Assembly (NCBI GenBank): GCA_029204225.1
Contig: CM055097.1
Span: 3,938,620 to 4,002,619 of the forward strand
DNA: 64,000 nucleotides
DNA from: Diphasiastrum complanatum
Taxonomy: Eukaryota; Streptophyta; Lycopodiopsida; Lycopodiales; Lycopodiaceae
Reading direction: 5' to 3'
Shown in pieces: positions 34,271-46,351 of this stretch. The first letter of the stretch is position 1, and every line of letters begins with the position of its first letter. The notes below the pieces were generated by a model. The model had not been told where the DNA came from. It searched no databases and worked only from the letters and a program-made list of their open reading frames with translations. A program made the translations under genes and the position numbers.

Positions 34271-35470
34271 AAGAGTCCTTTGGCAAGATAGGTTGTATCT
34301 TGTTTTCTAGACAGCATGCTTGAGATTGATGAGATTGAAGGACATTGTCCTCTCAATCTTAGTATCAAAGCACTTCATTTGTTGACATGATATTGAACCC
34401 GCCTTGTAAGCATTCCTTTTTTTTAATGATTGGAGTAACTTTGTAGAAATTGGATAACTTCATCATCTAATGCTCTTTGCTAATTATTGTCTCACAAACA
34501 GTCACCTCATATCTATTAATTACTTGAAGTTTGTGATACAATAACGCGACATAATCACTCCTCAAACAATCAAGAGATTGTCACATGAAATTTGAAGACA
34601 TTTGATTTTCACATATTTTCAAATACCAAGCTACTTATTGGCAAGTTTAAAAAAGAATATATGCATCGCTTGATGGATTCTTTGTATGGTCTGGTCTTTT
34701 TCAGTTGCATGCAAGGGAACATTTGTTATCAACATCTCATGATCCACTTCTCCAATATATCATGCACTACTCCTTCGTGGCACATACTAATTAGTATTTT
34801 ATTCTAATGATAAAGCCGAATGGTGTTATTTGGTGCAGCTATCAAACATGGTAGAAATTGTTGTCTCCTTTCAGTTTCAGCTCTTAAACATAAGATGCCA
34901 TTTAAATTATCTTGATTTTTGTTGGTATACGAAACTCAATAGGATTAAATATATTAAGTTGGCAAATTAAAGAGCTTTCAATGGAAGATCTTACATGTAG
35001 CTCTTGTTATGCAAGTTAAAAATGATATGTGTCCTTCAAAAGATATTGGGGATATGCTCATCCATTTTCATGAACCATGCTAGAGGCTTTGGTTATGCGA
35101 TGTCTATCTACACATGGGAGACTATGAGTACCAGATATTTTTTTTTGTCGATTATGGTTATTGGTATAGCCTTTTATTATGTCATTTGGAATGCTAGGAG
35201 CTTTATAGTTTGTAATGGATTTTGATATCCATCTTTTATTACTATCATGTATAGGATGGAAGCAGAATTTTGTACGTTGGACATATTTCACTAGTATTTC
35301 TAGATACTTTTGTTCAAAGAATTCGCTTTTTTGTACATATGTGATATATTTCTAGTCATTAATGCAAGAGAAAAAACCTTATATCATTTTCTATCACTTT
35401 TTGTCAAGTACTAACTACCACAAATACAAAATGATTGTGCTGTGGTCACATGATGAATGAGTGAGATCGT
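34271..35470. other. Probable continuation of the decayed LINE; otherwise unassigned
   Basis: Fragments such as KPNGVIW at about 34815 would fit the region downstream of a LINE RT. The match is too weak to define boundaries. Confidence 0.25.
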
Positions 35471-35481
35471 TCACCTCATCT

Positions 35482-35673
35482 TAGTGTTCGGGAAAGCCGG
35501 CATAGTTCAAGAATGGAACCGGCATCTTTTCCCAAAAACCGGCATTATGTCATAAATCTTGGGTTTTATAAGGGAAAACTGGCAAGTAAGAGCATGTCAC
35601 TCAATAGAGACCGAAGAACTTTTTCACATATCGATTTTTGGAGGGAAACCTCAAAAAGGTTTCCCGAACACTG
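35482..35673. mobile_element. hAT-like MITE, 192 bp
   Basis: The terminal inverted repeats are TAGTGTTCGGGAAAGCC on the left and, read from the right end, CAGTGTTCGGGAAACC. The end fits the hAT pattern (YA-x2-G). The flanks CCTCATCT (35474-35481) and CCTCATTC (35674-35681) look like a decayed 8-bp target duplication (6 of 8 identical). Three CCGGCAT motifs lie inside the left half. There is no coding capacity. Confidence 0.7.
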
Positions 35674-35681
35674 CCTCATTC

Positions 35682-37320
35682 TACTGTGTGAAATAATGAT
35701 TTAATGAAACTATTTTAGTCTCAAACATGGAATCTCAATTATGCAAGCAACAAAAGTGACAGAGTACTAGCACTAATCTATCCATTATACTATAGCTAGA
35801 TGACCATCTTTTCGTAATGTGATATGCATCACAAATATATACCAAGGACAAATAGATGGTTTTATCACTAAATCATCTCAAGACGTCAATTTTCTCTTGA
35901 TCTCTCAATACAAGAAATTTGGTTTCTTACAATGATATATTTGTATAGGATATCTCTTGAGAGTAAAGGGCATAACTTAGCATATTGACTTAGAATTTTT
36001 GTAAAATTTATAAGAGAAACAATTTCTCAAAATATTAACAATTCAATAGAAAATAAGTATGAAAACTCTCTTACATTGTACCAACTATATCAAACTTGTT
36101 TTTCTTATGCATATATCTATAAGGTACATGATATTTTTCTACTTGAGTGTAATTTGGATCATTATGGTTTGTGTAGAGCAATTGTCTCTTAAAGTTTTTA
36201 GTTGTATTGATTTGACACTTATCAAAATCAACCAAATATGATATTTCCCTATAGAAAATAATCGATGAAAGAAGGCCAAAAATGCCTCCTTATGGAGGTG
36301 CAAGCCTCATGTACAAAAGATCATGTCATTGTTGGTTATGTCAATCCTTTGCCAACGCCTCTTGAATATTCCTTTTCAATGTGATAATGAAACTCTAGTT
36401 TTTTGCTAGTTTTACTTTTGGAATCCTTAACCCTAAAGAAGAAGCACTTCTATTGGAGAATATTCTCATCAATATCTAATCAAGTACTTTTCGGAAGGTG
36501 TTTAAAAGAACTAGCCTATTTGGATGGGGATAATAACCTTGGATGCTAATATTGAGGGCTCTAATTTGTTATTAGGCAACACAATGCCTACACAAGCTCC
36601 TCATAAACTCCTCCATACAAATTGGATCAAGATGAGTATGAGGACAATATTGTTGTTTTGTGCAACACCAACTTCAGTAAAGCTCCCATCGATTCACACC
36701 ATGAGAATAATGGTAGTTTAAAAATCTGAAAATCTCCTCGTAAGGTTCAACCGCAGTAAGGACCTAAACACTCAAACCCAAAAAAATGATATGTCAAGCA
36801 AATGCTCCAAGGCGTTGAAACATCAGCAAAGCTTCCAAGAAGTAGTGCTCTCTATTGTTAAGTCTTATGTCTAAATTGTGAATTATCTCAATTGAAATGC
36901 GAGGAGATTGAATGCTTCCATTAGGATAAACCAACTTGAAGTTGTTCTAAGGGCTCTCTCCATAATGAACTAAGATTGGAGGATTCAACCAAAATTTTAT
37001 GTTTAACAAGCTTGCTCTCTGCTTTTTCTTACATTAGTTAATAAAAGAACTAAGGGAGGAGTACATCAATAAAAGCAGGCGATTGAACTTGCCTAGGTCA
37101 ATATTTGCAAACCTTCAAAATGCTCTCTACTCACTCCAGCCGCATGCTCTTTCCCTTTTACATCCTCCACCAAAAGAACTGCTATCTACATCTTGTATCA
37201 TGTCACGCAGCAAATTTTCAAAAGACAATGAAGCAAAATCAATCAAACCTGTTAAGAACACACCTCTGTAAGTACTTGCAAAGTAATCAACAGTTGGACA
37301 GCTGACCACATGCCTGCAAT
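35682..37320. other. Unassigned AT-rich sequence
   Basis: No recognisable gene or element. Confidence 0.3.
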
Positions 37321-37324
37321 CTGT

Positions 37325-37921
37325 TTTTTATTAAATATCGAGCTTTATGAAAGAGTACAAGAAAGGCCAACGCCTTAATGGTCTAGACACTAGAAACCAA
37401 GCAATACAAATCTCCGAAGGGACAAGATTTTTAGCGATATGAGCAATAAGAACCAGCAGAATATATATATCTATATATATATAACCTCGAAGTTCGAACT
37501 TCCTAAAACAAGAAATTGCCTCCAAAACTAAATGTTCTGTTAGTATACAGGAATTGCGATAGAACTTAAACAAACCAAAGGACCTAAAAAAGAAGTAAAA
37601 TATAATGTGAAAAGCAGAGCAACTAACTTTATCATAATTCCCGACACACAAACAAATCCAAACAGTAGAAACAGAAAGAAGAGGTTCTTCGGGAAGGCAA
37701 CGTACTACGACAAGAAACCAAACCCCATTCAAACAACAACGACAAAAAGCCATTTCACCTCCAAAAGACAAGCTACAAAAACTTGCCAAATGCTCAAGAA
37801 AAAACATACAACAACAATGTATAAGCCAAGCAAAGTGAGACATCATGCATGACAAAAAAAGAAGAAGCATCAAACTGTCACGGATGCAAAGCCACACCCC
37901 GTTTTCAACACACAACAACAT
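37325..37921 (-). other. Long T-rich open frame; possible LINE or retrogene 3' end
   Basis: The - strand is open for 196 codons (37921-37331), but the product is a Cys/Phe/Leu-rich composition with no family motif, and T-rich DNA is open by chance more often. The - strand ends CTTGTACTCTTTCATAAAGC followed by an A-rich tail (TTTAATAAAAAA at 37337-37325). That resembles a retroposed 3' terminus. I would not call it a protein gene. Confidence 0.3.
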
Positions 37922-39420
37922 ATCCTAAATCGAGGAGATACTATTAGATCCTTGTCTCATGATTTTATATCAAATTTTTTCCTTTCTTCCCAACGCTCCT
38001 ATATCTCAAATATCCAATTAACTCCATCCTAGTGGAGTGTATGAGAAGAGACTAGAGTTGTTGACTAGAGTGTATGAGTAGAGTTGTTGTCGTCACCGGA
38101 AAGGTGTAGGCTTGAATCGTGACCACTGTTTAGTGACAATCTAAGGAGCTTAGCTTCTTGTTTAGTGACAGTCTAAGGAGCTTAGCTTCGTAAATTGCAT
38201 TGCCATGTTGTATATAACAACCACTAACTCCTTAACATGTATGCAAAACAAAAATTTGAATTAATTATTCTAATGCCAAAGCAAACTTTTTATGACATAC
38301 CTAAGTGGCAACTAGTTCCCTACTAACATGCTTTTCCTAAAATTTGGAACATTAGGAAAAAAAAAAGGATTTTTATAAGTTTTTTATATTTCATGACAAC
38401 AATGTATCTTTCTCTTCGACATCATGGAAGGGTTGCCTACCACCCAATGAGTCCTCTAGATGATAATACCAACACATATGCACTTTCACATTGCTCATGG
38501 TAGTGGACCACCTGTGGTACTCATCCCAAAGTGCCAAACACCAAAAAGATAAAGTTCTAGCTATAGTTTGCAAAATTACAAATATCTGGTCGCCCAACCA
38601 ATGTCGTTGTTGTAAGGAAACTTTAAGTTCTAGTGAAGATGTCTTGTAAATTACAATCATGTTCCCCACAAAATGGTATGTTGATAGATTTATAAGATAA
38701 GAAACATTGAAGCTTGTGAGACATGAGATTACAAGTAAATAGCAAACTAGTTGTGATGCTTGTCCCAAAATTCTTGGAAGGTGCAAAACAACAAACAATT
38801 GTAAGCTCAATTGTTGGTTGACTACGAGTTACAAGTTGGTGAGTACTTGGTAATTGGTGTGACCTTCTCAAACATGGTCATCAAGACTACACACCACAAA
38901 TAGCAATTGTTATGATGTACACTCTAAGGAGAATGGATTTAATTAAATCAATGTTTGATTACTCATGTTGACTTTGAGTCTAAAGGCCTAGATGGATTAT
39001 CTACAATTGTCCTCAAATAAAATCTCATGAACATGCAATTAGATTGATTTATCACATTAGTCATTTCTAGAATCATGGAAGAACCCCCAGTTCAAGTGGA
39101 ATTTGACTTCGTAGATGAATTCAAATCTTGTCATGATACATGAGCATGATCTAATCTTGGTACAAAAGTGATACTTTACCTCCTACCAATTGGTCTATGG
39201 AATTGAGAAGTTAAGAGCTAGATCTTTGAATATGATTTCTTATAGTTAGCAGCAAACATTGTCCCGAGGTTGGCAAGCTAGGCAAAGTAACTTTGTGTAT
39301 ATGTAACCTCTTATCTTGATTTCAATAGATTTGGGTTTACACTTACATCTTGTTCAATGATGTTATTATATCTATTGATCCACGTTGTATCTGTTAGATA
39401 TAGTAAGCTAGGATTGTGCC
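37922..39420. other. Unassigned; short 32-bp direct repeat at 38128-38190
   Basis: GTTTAGTGACA.TCTAAGGAGC occurs at 38128 and 38160. Otherwise nothing was recognised. Confidence 0.35.
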
Positions 39421-39421
39421 A

Positions 39422-40030
39422 CGGTATTTCATGGGCATATCAATGATGAACTACTATGCCAGACTGCTCAATGAGATCACATCTGGCATGGGAGTCTTGG
39501 CATCCTATACTTCATTTGTACAAATTTGTTAAGATGTTGCTCTTATGGAAGCAAAGATCTCAATGGAGGAGGTGGATCATCCCTATTCTATTGTTGCATC
39601 ATCGAATGGGACATCAGAGGAACCAAAATCCACAACATTAGCCAATCATGCAAGAGAGGAAGACATGGCCTCATAGCAAAGTCAAGAGGCAGAATCAAGT
39701 GCCACATGTCACAAAGTTGATCGAGATCAGCAAAAAGATGACCAACATCAGCCTAAGGCTTGCATAATGAAAATTCTTCAGCTAGATCAGTGTGGATATT
39801 GTTTTGGAGATCATGCACGCACAGAATGTCTAGTACGAAACCCTCAGTTGAAAAATCAAGGGCATAATGCAGACCATAAGGTTGGAGGTCAGAATTAAGA
39901 AAGCTCAAACTTAATGACGATCAAACAAGAGAATCGTTCAACGGATGTCAACAGTTTTGTCCTGAGCTCATCAGGACAATCCTCAACCAAAAAAGGTGGA
40001 GTGGAAGTCTTGGTAATTGTTGAAAATAGG
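39422..40030 (+). pseudogene. Decayed gag-like frame with C-x2-C-x3-H-x4-C knuckle (copy 1)
   Basis: One frame runs RYFMGISMMNYYARLLNEI onward with only a few stops (TAA about 39531, TAG about 39674, TAA about 39896). It carries a single knuckle QCGYCFGDHARTEC at about 39789-39830, followed by LVRNPQLKNQG. The spacing C-x2-C-x3-H-x4-C is one residue shorter than the retroviral CCHC box. A similar knuckle style occurs at 48129-49290. This looks like former gag-type coding sequence of an element I cannot name. Expression is unlikely. Confidence 0.45.
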
Positions 40031-40395
40031 TGAGTAAGGGATAGCGGAAACTTCCTACTTCCAATGCATCACTACGCCTATCAAAAATTAAACAATGCAG
40101 TAGTGATGAAATACTTAGAATTTGCTTTGCACAGGAACACAGATCATGCTACACAGTAACACAGGCAGAAAACACTCTCCACTGCAAGCTCACATAGCAA
40201 CTGTATTTCTCAAAATGAAATTACACTATACATATAGTTGTTCACTCAAGCAACCCATGCATGACCCAGGTTGTCATTGGCGGGACGCGTGTCCCGTTGA
40301 CTTGACTCGTGGTGAGGCCAACTGATCCTTATCCACTGATAGGACCCACAGTACAGTAGCACAGTGATTCTACTTTAATTCTAACTCTCTCCCTT
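40031..40395 (-). repeat. Probable 3' LTR of copia element B
   Basis: It follows the RNase H end and a polypurine-like tract (- strand AAGGGAGAGAG, about 40390-40400). The start GTTAGAATTAAAG resembles a mutated TGTTAGAATT. The far boundary is uncertain and no matching 5' LTR was found. Confidence 0.45.
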
Positions 40396-40440
40396 AAAGT
40401 AGAGTCTACTTTTTATACAGTCATATACATAGCTTTAAAG

Positions 40441-41353
40441 TCAATAAACTTTAAGTACAGAAAGCTTCGATCTAAACTTATCAAACTTTTTTCCAACAAG
40501 TGGCTTAGTGAAAATATCAGCTAATTGTTCTTCTGTGCTACAATGAACAACATGAATTTCACGACTCAGCAGCCTCTCACGTATAAAGTGATACTGAATC
40601 TCAATGCTTTTAGTTCTCGCATGGAACACTGGATTCTTTGCTAGCTGAATGCCACTCTGACTGTCGCTATGTAATGTGGTGGGATTTTTTCTGCTTCATG
40701 CCAACTTCTTCCAAGATTTGTATCAACCATATAGCTTCCTGTGTTGCACTACACATTGCCTTATACTCTGCTTCTGTGGTGGATAGAGCAATTGTACTTT
40801 GCTTTTTACTAGACCAGGAAAAGCAACTACCACAAACCTGGAATACATACCCTGTGGTGGATCTACGATCATCATAGTCACCTCCCCATCCCGCATCCAC
40901 ATAGTCACACAACTCAGGTAAACCATCATGCTTCCTGTAAATCAAGCCATAATCTGAAGTGCCTTTCACATAATGCAAAATGTGTTTAGCTGCCTTCCAA
41001 TGCGTTTTCGTAGGTGCTACCATAAACTGACTTACAATGCCAACAACATAGCATATATCTGGTCTAGTCGTGGTAAGGTAAATCAAGCTCCCTACTAACT
41101 GTCTATACAGCGTAGCATCAAATGACTGTGACTCATCAAGCTTAGAAAGCTTTTTACTTGGTTCAATAGGAGTATTTACTAGTTTGCAATCTTGCAACCT
41201 AAACTTGTGCAGCAACTCTTTGACATACTTCACCTGTGTTAGACCCACTTCGTGTCCTTTTTGCCAGACCTCTACTCCAAGGCAATAATGCCTCAGGCTG
41301 AGATCTGTCATCTCGAATTGTTCCATAAGGTCTTTCTTGATCATGTCTATCAT
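40441..41353 (-). pseudogene. Element B RT C-terminus and RNase H
   Basis: 41353-40667 has [36 protein letters not shown] (DAGW for the usual DADW), [16 protein letters not shown] and ALSTTEAEYKA. 40629-40441 continues with RTKSIEIQYHFIRERL and TEEQLADIFTKPL. A break near 40630-40667 has lost the central CDNQ block frame. Confidence 0.9.
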
Positions 41354-41365
41354 CTCTTGATTATT

Positions 41366-41923
41366 TCACGTAATAATCAAGTCATCAACATAAAGAAGAA
41401 TCAAAGCAATCATACCATCAAAGCATAAGACATATAGATTTGGATCAGAATGTGTTCTCACCATCCCCTTTGAACGAAAGTAGGCATCAATCCTGCTATA
41501 CCACGCACGTGGTGCCTGTTTAAGAAAATAAAGCGCTTTCTTCAAGCGACATACTTTATTTTCCTGTCCCTTCACTACAAAGCCTTCAAGTTGATCCATG
41601 AACACTTCTTCTTCTAACTCACCATTTAGAAAAGCAGATTTCACATCCATCTGATGCAAAGACCAACCAAAATGTGAAGCTAAAGCAACAAGTAGACGTA
41701 GAGTATTCCACTTACAAACTGGTGCAAAGGTCTCCTCATAGTTGATGCCTTTACTTTGTGCATACCCTTTGATCACCAATCTTGCCTTGTGCTTTGCTAT
41801 ACTTCCATCTGCATGGTACTTAGTCATGTAGACCCATTTGCAACCAATGGGTTTCTTGCCAATTGGTGGTTCTACTAAGTCCCATGTGCTATGCTTAGCA
41901 ATTGACTCCATCTCCTCTCCCAC
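41366..41923 (-). pseudogene. Element B reverse transcriptase core
   Basis: It contains WDLVEPP, GCKWVYMTKY, KARLVIKGYAQ, NYEETFAPVCK, HQMDVKSAFLNGEL, LKKALYFLKQAPRAWY and the catalytic LLYVDDLIIT. A stop lies directly after YVDDLIIT, splitting RT from its C-terminal part. LY(F)LKQAPRAW differs from the usual LYGLKQAPRAW. Confidence 0.92.
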
Positions 41924-42073
41924 GGCCTTGACCCAAATGTCATCATCCTTCGCTTCACCATAAGTTGAAGGTTCTTTGCTTTAAATACTGCTAGATAAGA
42001 GAGCATAATTTTCTTCATACCTTTCAGGTTGTGTCTTCTCTATTGTTGATCTTCGTAGCTCTCCCTGGCTAGA

Positions 42074-42584
42074 TTATCCTGGAAAATCCATGTCGCGGCT
42101 CTCCAACAATCTCTCAAACCACTTAGGGAGCTTCCTGTCAGGTGATCGGCTTCCTGGTGAAAATGTATCCCACAGTACATCCTTCTCCTTGCGTTTGTCA
42201 CCTACAACTTCAATCCTTCTTGCACCAAAAGGTTTGTCCCTACCTCTCCAACCTATCTCTTGAGGTTGAGTAGTAGTATCTTGAGATGTATCCTCTTTTT
42301 CATCACTTGGAAGGTTAATGAATGGATCATCATCAGGTGGTATCCTCACTATACCATCTTTCACACTGGATGTCTCTATCTTCTCAGCATCCTCGTCTTC
42401 CTACATCTTGGATTCATCAAAGATAACATCACGACTTATATGGACTTTGTTTTCCATTGGATCAAAACTTCTATAGCCCTTCACACGATCATCATATCCT
42501 AGGAATATACACTTGATAGCTTTTACATCAAGTTTATGTCTCTCTTCCTTAGGAACATGTACAAAGGCCTTACATCCAAAGATT
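42074..42584 (-). pseudogene. Element B integrase C-terminal region and linker
   Basis: 42364-42074 (IVRIPPDDDPF...) is acidic and hydrophilic, as in the integrase-RT linker. The codons between 42584 and 42400 give FVHVPKEERHKLD, CIFLGYDDRVKGY and ISRDVIFDE, which is the GKGY-type end of copia integrase. A stop separates the two. Confidence 0.8.
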
Positions 42585-43198
42585 CACAAGTGGTTCACCT
42601 TTGGCTTCTTCTTCGTGAATGCTTCCTCAGGTGTTATCTTTGGTATGGCAATGGTATGACTTATATTTTGAAGATAGACTGTCATGCTGCATGCTTCTGA
42701 CCAAAAATCTTTTGGTGGTTTCATCTCAGATGGCATAGATCTGGCACTTTCCACAATCGTCCGATTATTGCATTCAACTACACCATTGAGAGCAGGAGTA
42801 TGAGCTTGCGTAAATTGTCTTTTAATCCCACATTGATCACAAAGATCATTGAAGTCATTAGACTTGTACTCACCTCCACTATCTGATCTTAGGACTTTGA
42901 TCTTCCTACCTGTCTGATTTTCGACCAATGCTTTGAAGCTCTTGAAGTTGTCAAATGCATCTGATTTCTTCTTCAAGAAGTAGATCCATGTCTTACGTGA
43001 CATATCATCAATAAAGGTCATGAAATAGAATGCTTTACCTAAGGACATGGTCCTCATAGGCCCGCATAAATCTGTGTGGATTAAGTCCAGGATGTTCTTT
43101 GCTCTTGCAACGCCCCCTTTATTGAACTTCTCTCGATGCTGCTTCCCATATACACAAGATTCGCACATCGATTTCAAGTGATCTTCTATGGTAGGCAA
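42584..43198 (-). pseudogene. Element B integrase core
   Basis: It reads CESCVYGKQHREKF (end of the HHCC finger), LDLIHTDLCGPM (first D), KVLRSDSGGEY (second D) and LNGVVECNNRTI (catalytic E). PKDFWSEA follows. All three residues of the DDE triad are present. The spacing suits the rve fold. Confidence 0.92.
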
Positions 43199-43411
43199 TC
43201 ATGTTACCATCTCCAATTTTCTCATCAAAATGAGGCTTCCCAAGTTCAAGTGACCAAGCCTCTTATGCCACAACTCAGTTTGCGATGGAATGGACGATAC
43301 AAGTCCATGTTGCCCCTTGATTGTAGCATTCACCCTGTACAATTTTTGTTGGGCTCTCTTACTCCATCCGCAATAACTTTGAACTTTTGGTTCACATCCT
43401 TCACAAAGCAA
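43199..43411 (-). pseudogene. Element B gag-pre-integrase domain
   Basis: It has LYRVNATIKG and LWHKRLGHLNLGSLILM (the two zinc-binding His). A stop or frameshift isolates it from protease upstream. Confidence 0.85.
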
Positions 43412-43444
43412 CGATCATGGGTGAATTCTACTTTCAACTTTTGA

Positions 43445-43870
43445 TCAGTAATGACTCCAACATAAAGTAGATTTTTCTTTTAAACCTGGTATGTAAAGTA
43501 CCTCCCTGATCATCTTGCTTTTGCCATCGGGTAGTTGGATTGAAACGGTGCCTATCCCCTTGATCTTGCACACCTCGCCATTTGCTTGTGAAACGGACGT
43601 TCCATTATCCAACACTTTCATGCTACTGAACCAATTCTTGTTACCTGTCATGTGTCTTGTGGCTCCCGAGTCAATATACCACGCTTGATCATCTTGATTA
43701 GATGACGATGCAGATATGAAGATGCTAGAGTCTTCAATCTCACCCTCATCGACAAGGTTACCTGCTTGTTTTGGTTTTCCCTTGTCTTGTTCTGCCAGGA
43801 ATTTGCAACATTCACTCTTCCAATGGCCCTTTTTACCACAATGGAAGCACTTGCCTTTCTTCTTGGTCTT
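43445..43870 (-). pseudogene. Element B zinc knuckle and protease
   Basis: In the gag frame, after a TAA near 43880, the sequence resumes KGKCFHCGKKGHWKSEC (an intact CCHC knuckle). It goes on to AWYIDSGATRHMTG (protease active site) and IKGIGTVSIQLPDG, and breaks at YIPGLKEKS by a one-base shift where the family has YIPGLKKNL. Confidence 0.9.
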
Positions 43871-43876
43871 ACTAGA

Positions 43877-44560
43877 TTATCCCTCATCCTCCTGAGACTT
43901 GACAAATTGCTGCTTAGACTTCTTCTTGCCCTTGCCCTTGCCTTGTTTTTGGCTTGTAGCAAATGCCTGATCGTCAATATTTTGATGTCTAGCTTTCACC
44001 ATTTCTCGCCGTTGCTCTTCCTGCATCAAGATTCCTGTGAGCTCGTCAAAGGTTGGCAATATTTCTCTTGATGCTATTCCACTCACAAACATCTGATAGG
44101 GTTCTGCAATGCCACACAATGCATTGTGCATCAGCTCCACATCACGTATGCGCTCACCAAGAGAATGCAGTTCATCCCTCATTGTCTTGATTCTGGTCAT
44201 GTACGTCTGAATGTGTTCTCCTTGTTCCATTCGGGCACTATTCAGCTTTGACTTCAAAAACATGATTCTTGACGGATTTGATGTCTTGAACTGCTCCTTT
44301 AGCACATCCCATGCCTGTCTGGGTGTAACAACATCACAAATGTGGGTAATGATGTGATCCTTCACTAACAAGTTAATGAAGGTCAAAGCTTTCCTCATCT
44401 TTTTGTCGAACACTTTGATATCCACTTCATTTGGCGGCCTTCTCTCATCACCTGTGACGACTTCCCACACGTCTTTCTCCATCAGTATGTTTTTCATTTT
44501 GAATTTCCACACTGCATAGTTGGAAATCCCGTCCAATTTTTTACTTTCACTCATTGCCCA
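43877..44560 (-). pseudogene. Element B gag
   Basis: It starts probably at MSESKKLDG (about 44554). It contains YAVWKFKMKNILMEKD, TPRQAWDVLKEQF, LHSLGERIRD, PTFDELTGILMQEEQRR and a Lys-rich end. It ends at TAA after EDEG, directly before the knuckle. That stop could be a decay mutation. Confidence 0.92.
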
Positions 44561-44639
44561 AGTTGTGCAAGTATACTTTGGTCCTAGACCAATAAAGTGA
44601 TATGGTTCAAGGTTGAGGCCCAAGGTTTAGAAAAATAGT

Positions 44640-45010
44640 CATCCAATGACTTTCTAACACCTCTCTAGGTTCCATACCTCCATCCAAGGCATAGACACCT
44701 ACCTGCCCTTAACCAAGGACACCAGTACCTTAATCTAAGACACCTACCCTTAATCCTAAGGGTATCCCTTATCCAAGGGTCACGTGACTCCATACCTCCG
44801 ACTAAGGTATAGTCACTTGCCTACCCTTATCCAAGGGCACATACCCTTAATCCTAAGGGTACCTTGCCATTTAGCCCCCAACACTAAATGGACTAATAGG
44901 GGTCTGAAGTACTGCTAGTTACGTATGTAACACATGCGGTTATGTCCACTATTGTTTTGTGCTCCCCTGCATTATTGACTTGTATATTTCGTTATACTTA
45001 ATCTGATTAC
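44640..45010. repeat. Imperfect repeats of CTTAATCCTAAGGGTA / CCTTATCCAAGGG
   Basis: Several variants of CCATACCTCC, ACCCTTAATCCTAAGGGTA and TTATCCAAGGG recur in about 250 bases and form short palindromes. They lie between copia elements B and C. They could be LTR remnants. Confidence 0.45.
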
Positions 45011-45174
45011 AGCTCTGTTTGGTTCTGCGTTCAGATTTGTGTCAATACTGCAATGCTTTTCTACATTCTCTCTGGCTATCTAATTGCTTTGTCTGGATGT
45101 CTGCTCTTCACTTCCGCTACCACCACACATTAAAAGCTCTAAAATTATTATGTTTCTTGTGTTCGCCTACTAAG

Positions 45175-45414
45175 TCACCAATAGTGCATGCATCGAGAGA
45201 ATTGAAAGTCTCGCTCTAATATTCTCCGACAAGTATTGATCCTTTGAAACCATGCTTGAGCAAATTGCTTCAAGCCATAAAGTGCCTTATGGAGTTTACA
45301 CACATGATTGTGTTTACCCACAATAATATAACCTTCGTGTTGCACCATGTAAATGTCCTCTTCAATAACTCCATTGAGATATGTTGTCTGTACATCCATT
45401 TGATGTATTTCCAA
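45175..45414 (-). pseudogene. Element C RT, N-terminal half
   Basis: It reads IHQMDVQTTYLNGVIEEDIY, CKLHKALYGLKQFAQAWFQR and so on. MDVQTT stands where MDVKTAFLNG is usual. The catalytic YVDD part is missing. Confidence 0.85.
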
Positions 45415-45467
45415 ATCTGCTACAGTGGCAAATGATAGCAGAAGTCGAACAAAAGAATGCTTGACTA

Positions 45468-45878
45468 CTAGACTGAAAGTCTCAATATAATCGACATTGT
45501 ATACCTGAGAAAAACCTCTAGCAACAAGTCGTGCCTTTCTCCTGTTGATGTTTCTATCTGCATTGTACTTGACTTTGAAAATCCATTTGCATCAACTACG
45601 TTTCTGCTAGCAGGTAATTCAACAATTTTCCATGTTTGGTTCTTGATAAGAGATGAATACTCTTTATCCATAGCTGCCTTCCAGAGATCCGAATCAGGCT
45701 GACTGAGTTCCTCTTCGACAGATGTTGGCTCATGAACAAGGTAGGCTGCAGGCTCATTGATATACCTATGAGGTGCTCTGCTAGTTCTTGAAGATCTTCT
45801 AGGTAATAGAGGAGGTTGATCATTTCCATCATGCTTTAGTTGCTGAACTGCAACATCATCTTCTGATTTGTCGTTCAT
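45468..45878 (-). pseudogene. Element C integrase-RT linker and RT start
   Basis: It has RRSSRTSRAPHRY (a typical linker motif), LWKAAMDKEYSSLIKNQTW and LPASRNVV. The frame is disturbed just before the KARLVA block. Confidence 0.8.
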
Positions 45879-45929
45879 ATGTTGTTCGTCGAGAGTAGAT
45901 GAGCTTGAACCTTCAATGAGAATAGTCGA

Positions 45930-46226
45930 CTAAGGAACTGTAAAGTTCAATATGTCAGGAGAATCTGACAGGTCGGCTACATGGGCACTATCTTTTCCTT
46001 TGAGGTCTTGAAACTGATCTTCAATGAAGATGACATCCCGGCTAGTGAATGTCTTCGACTTGATGGGATCAAACAACTTGTAGGCTTGATCTGAAGTAGT
46101 GTAGCTGATGAAAATACATTTGATACTCTGAAAGTCAAGCTTCCTCTTGAGATCACGCAGTATCTGTGCAAAAGCAGTACATTCGAAACTCGTAGGTTTG
46201 ATAGAGAAGGTTTGGTACCTGTCCAA
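45930..46226 (-). pseudogene. Element C integrase C-terminal segment
   Basis: It has DLKRKLDFQSIKCIFISY, AYKLFDP and SRDVIFIED, matching the region between the integrase core and the linker in copia polyproteins. Confidence 0.85.
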
Positions 46227-46351
46227 ACTTCGAATGGTGTTTTGTCTGAGAGACCTTTAGTAGGACATCTGTTCTGAATATAGGTTGTTGTTGAAACAAC
46301 TTCAGCCTAGAAGGACTTCAGAAGTGTTGCATGTGACAACATGCACTTTGC

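Larger units (their letters stand above)
40441..44560 (-). mobile_element. Ty1/copia retrotransposon B, near-complete internal region
   Basis: On the - strand the order is gag, zinc knuckle, protease, pre-integrase, integrase, RT, RNase H: the copia order, with integrase before RT. All catalytic centres can be seen. A stop after gag, a frameshift after protease, a stop after integrase and another stop after the YVDD box break it. No initiator-tRNA primer-binding site or 5' LTR was found at the right edge, so the 5' end is truncated or diverged. Confidence 0.9.

Noticed and set aside
37331-37921. 196-codon - strand open frame as a protein gene
   Set aside because: Cys/Phe/Leu-rich product from T-rich DNA, no domain, no splice or promoter context; more like a retroposed 3' end.
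38391-38871. Overlapping - strand frames
   Set aside because: No recognisable motif, and they overlap each other in different frames.
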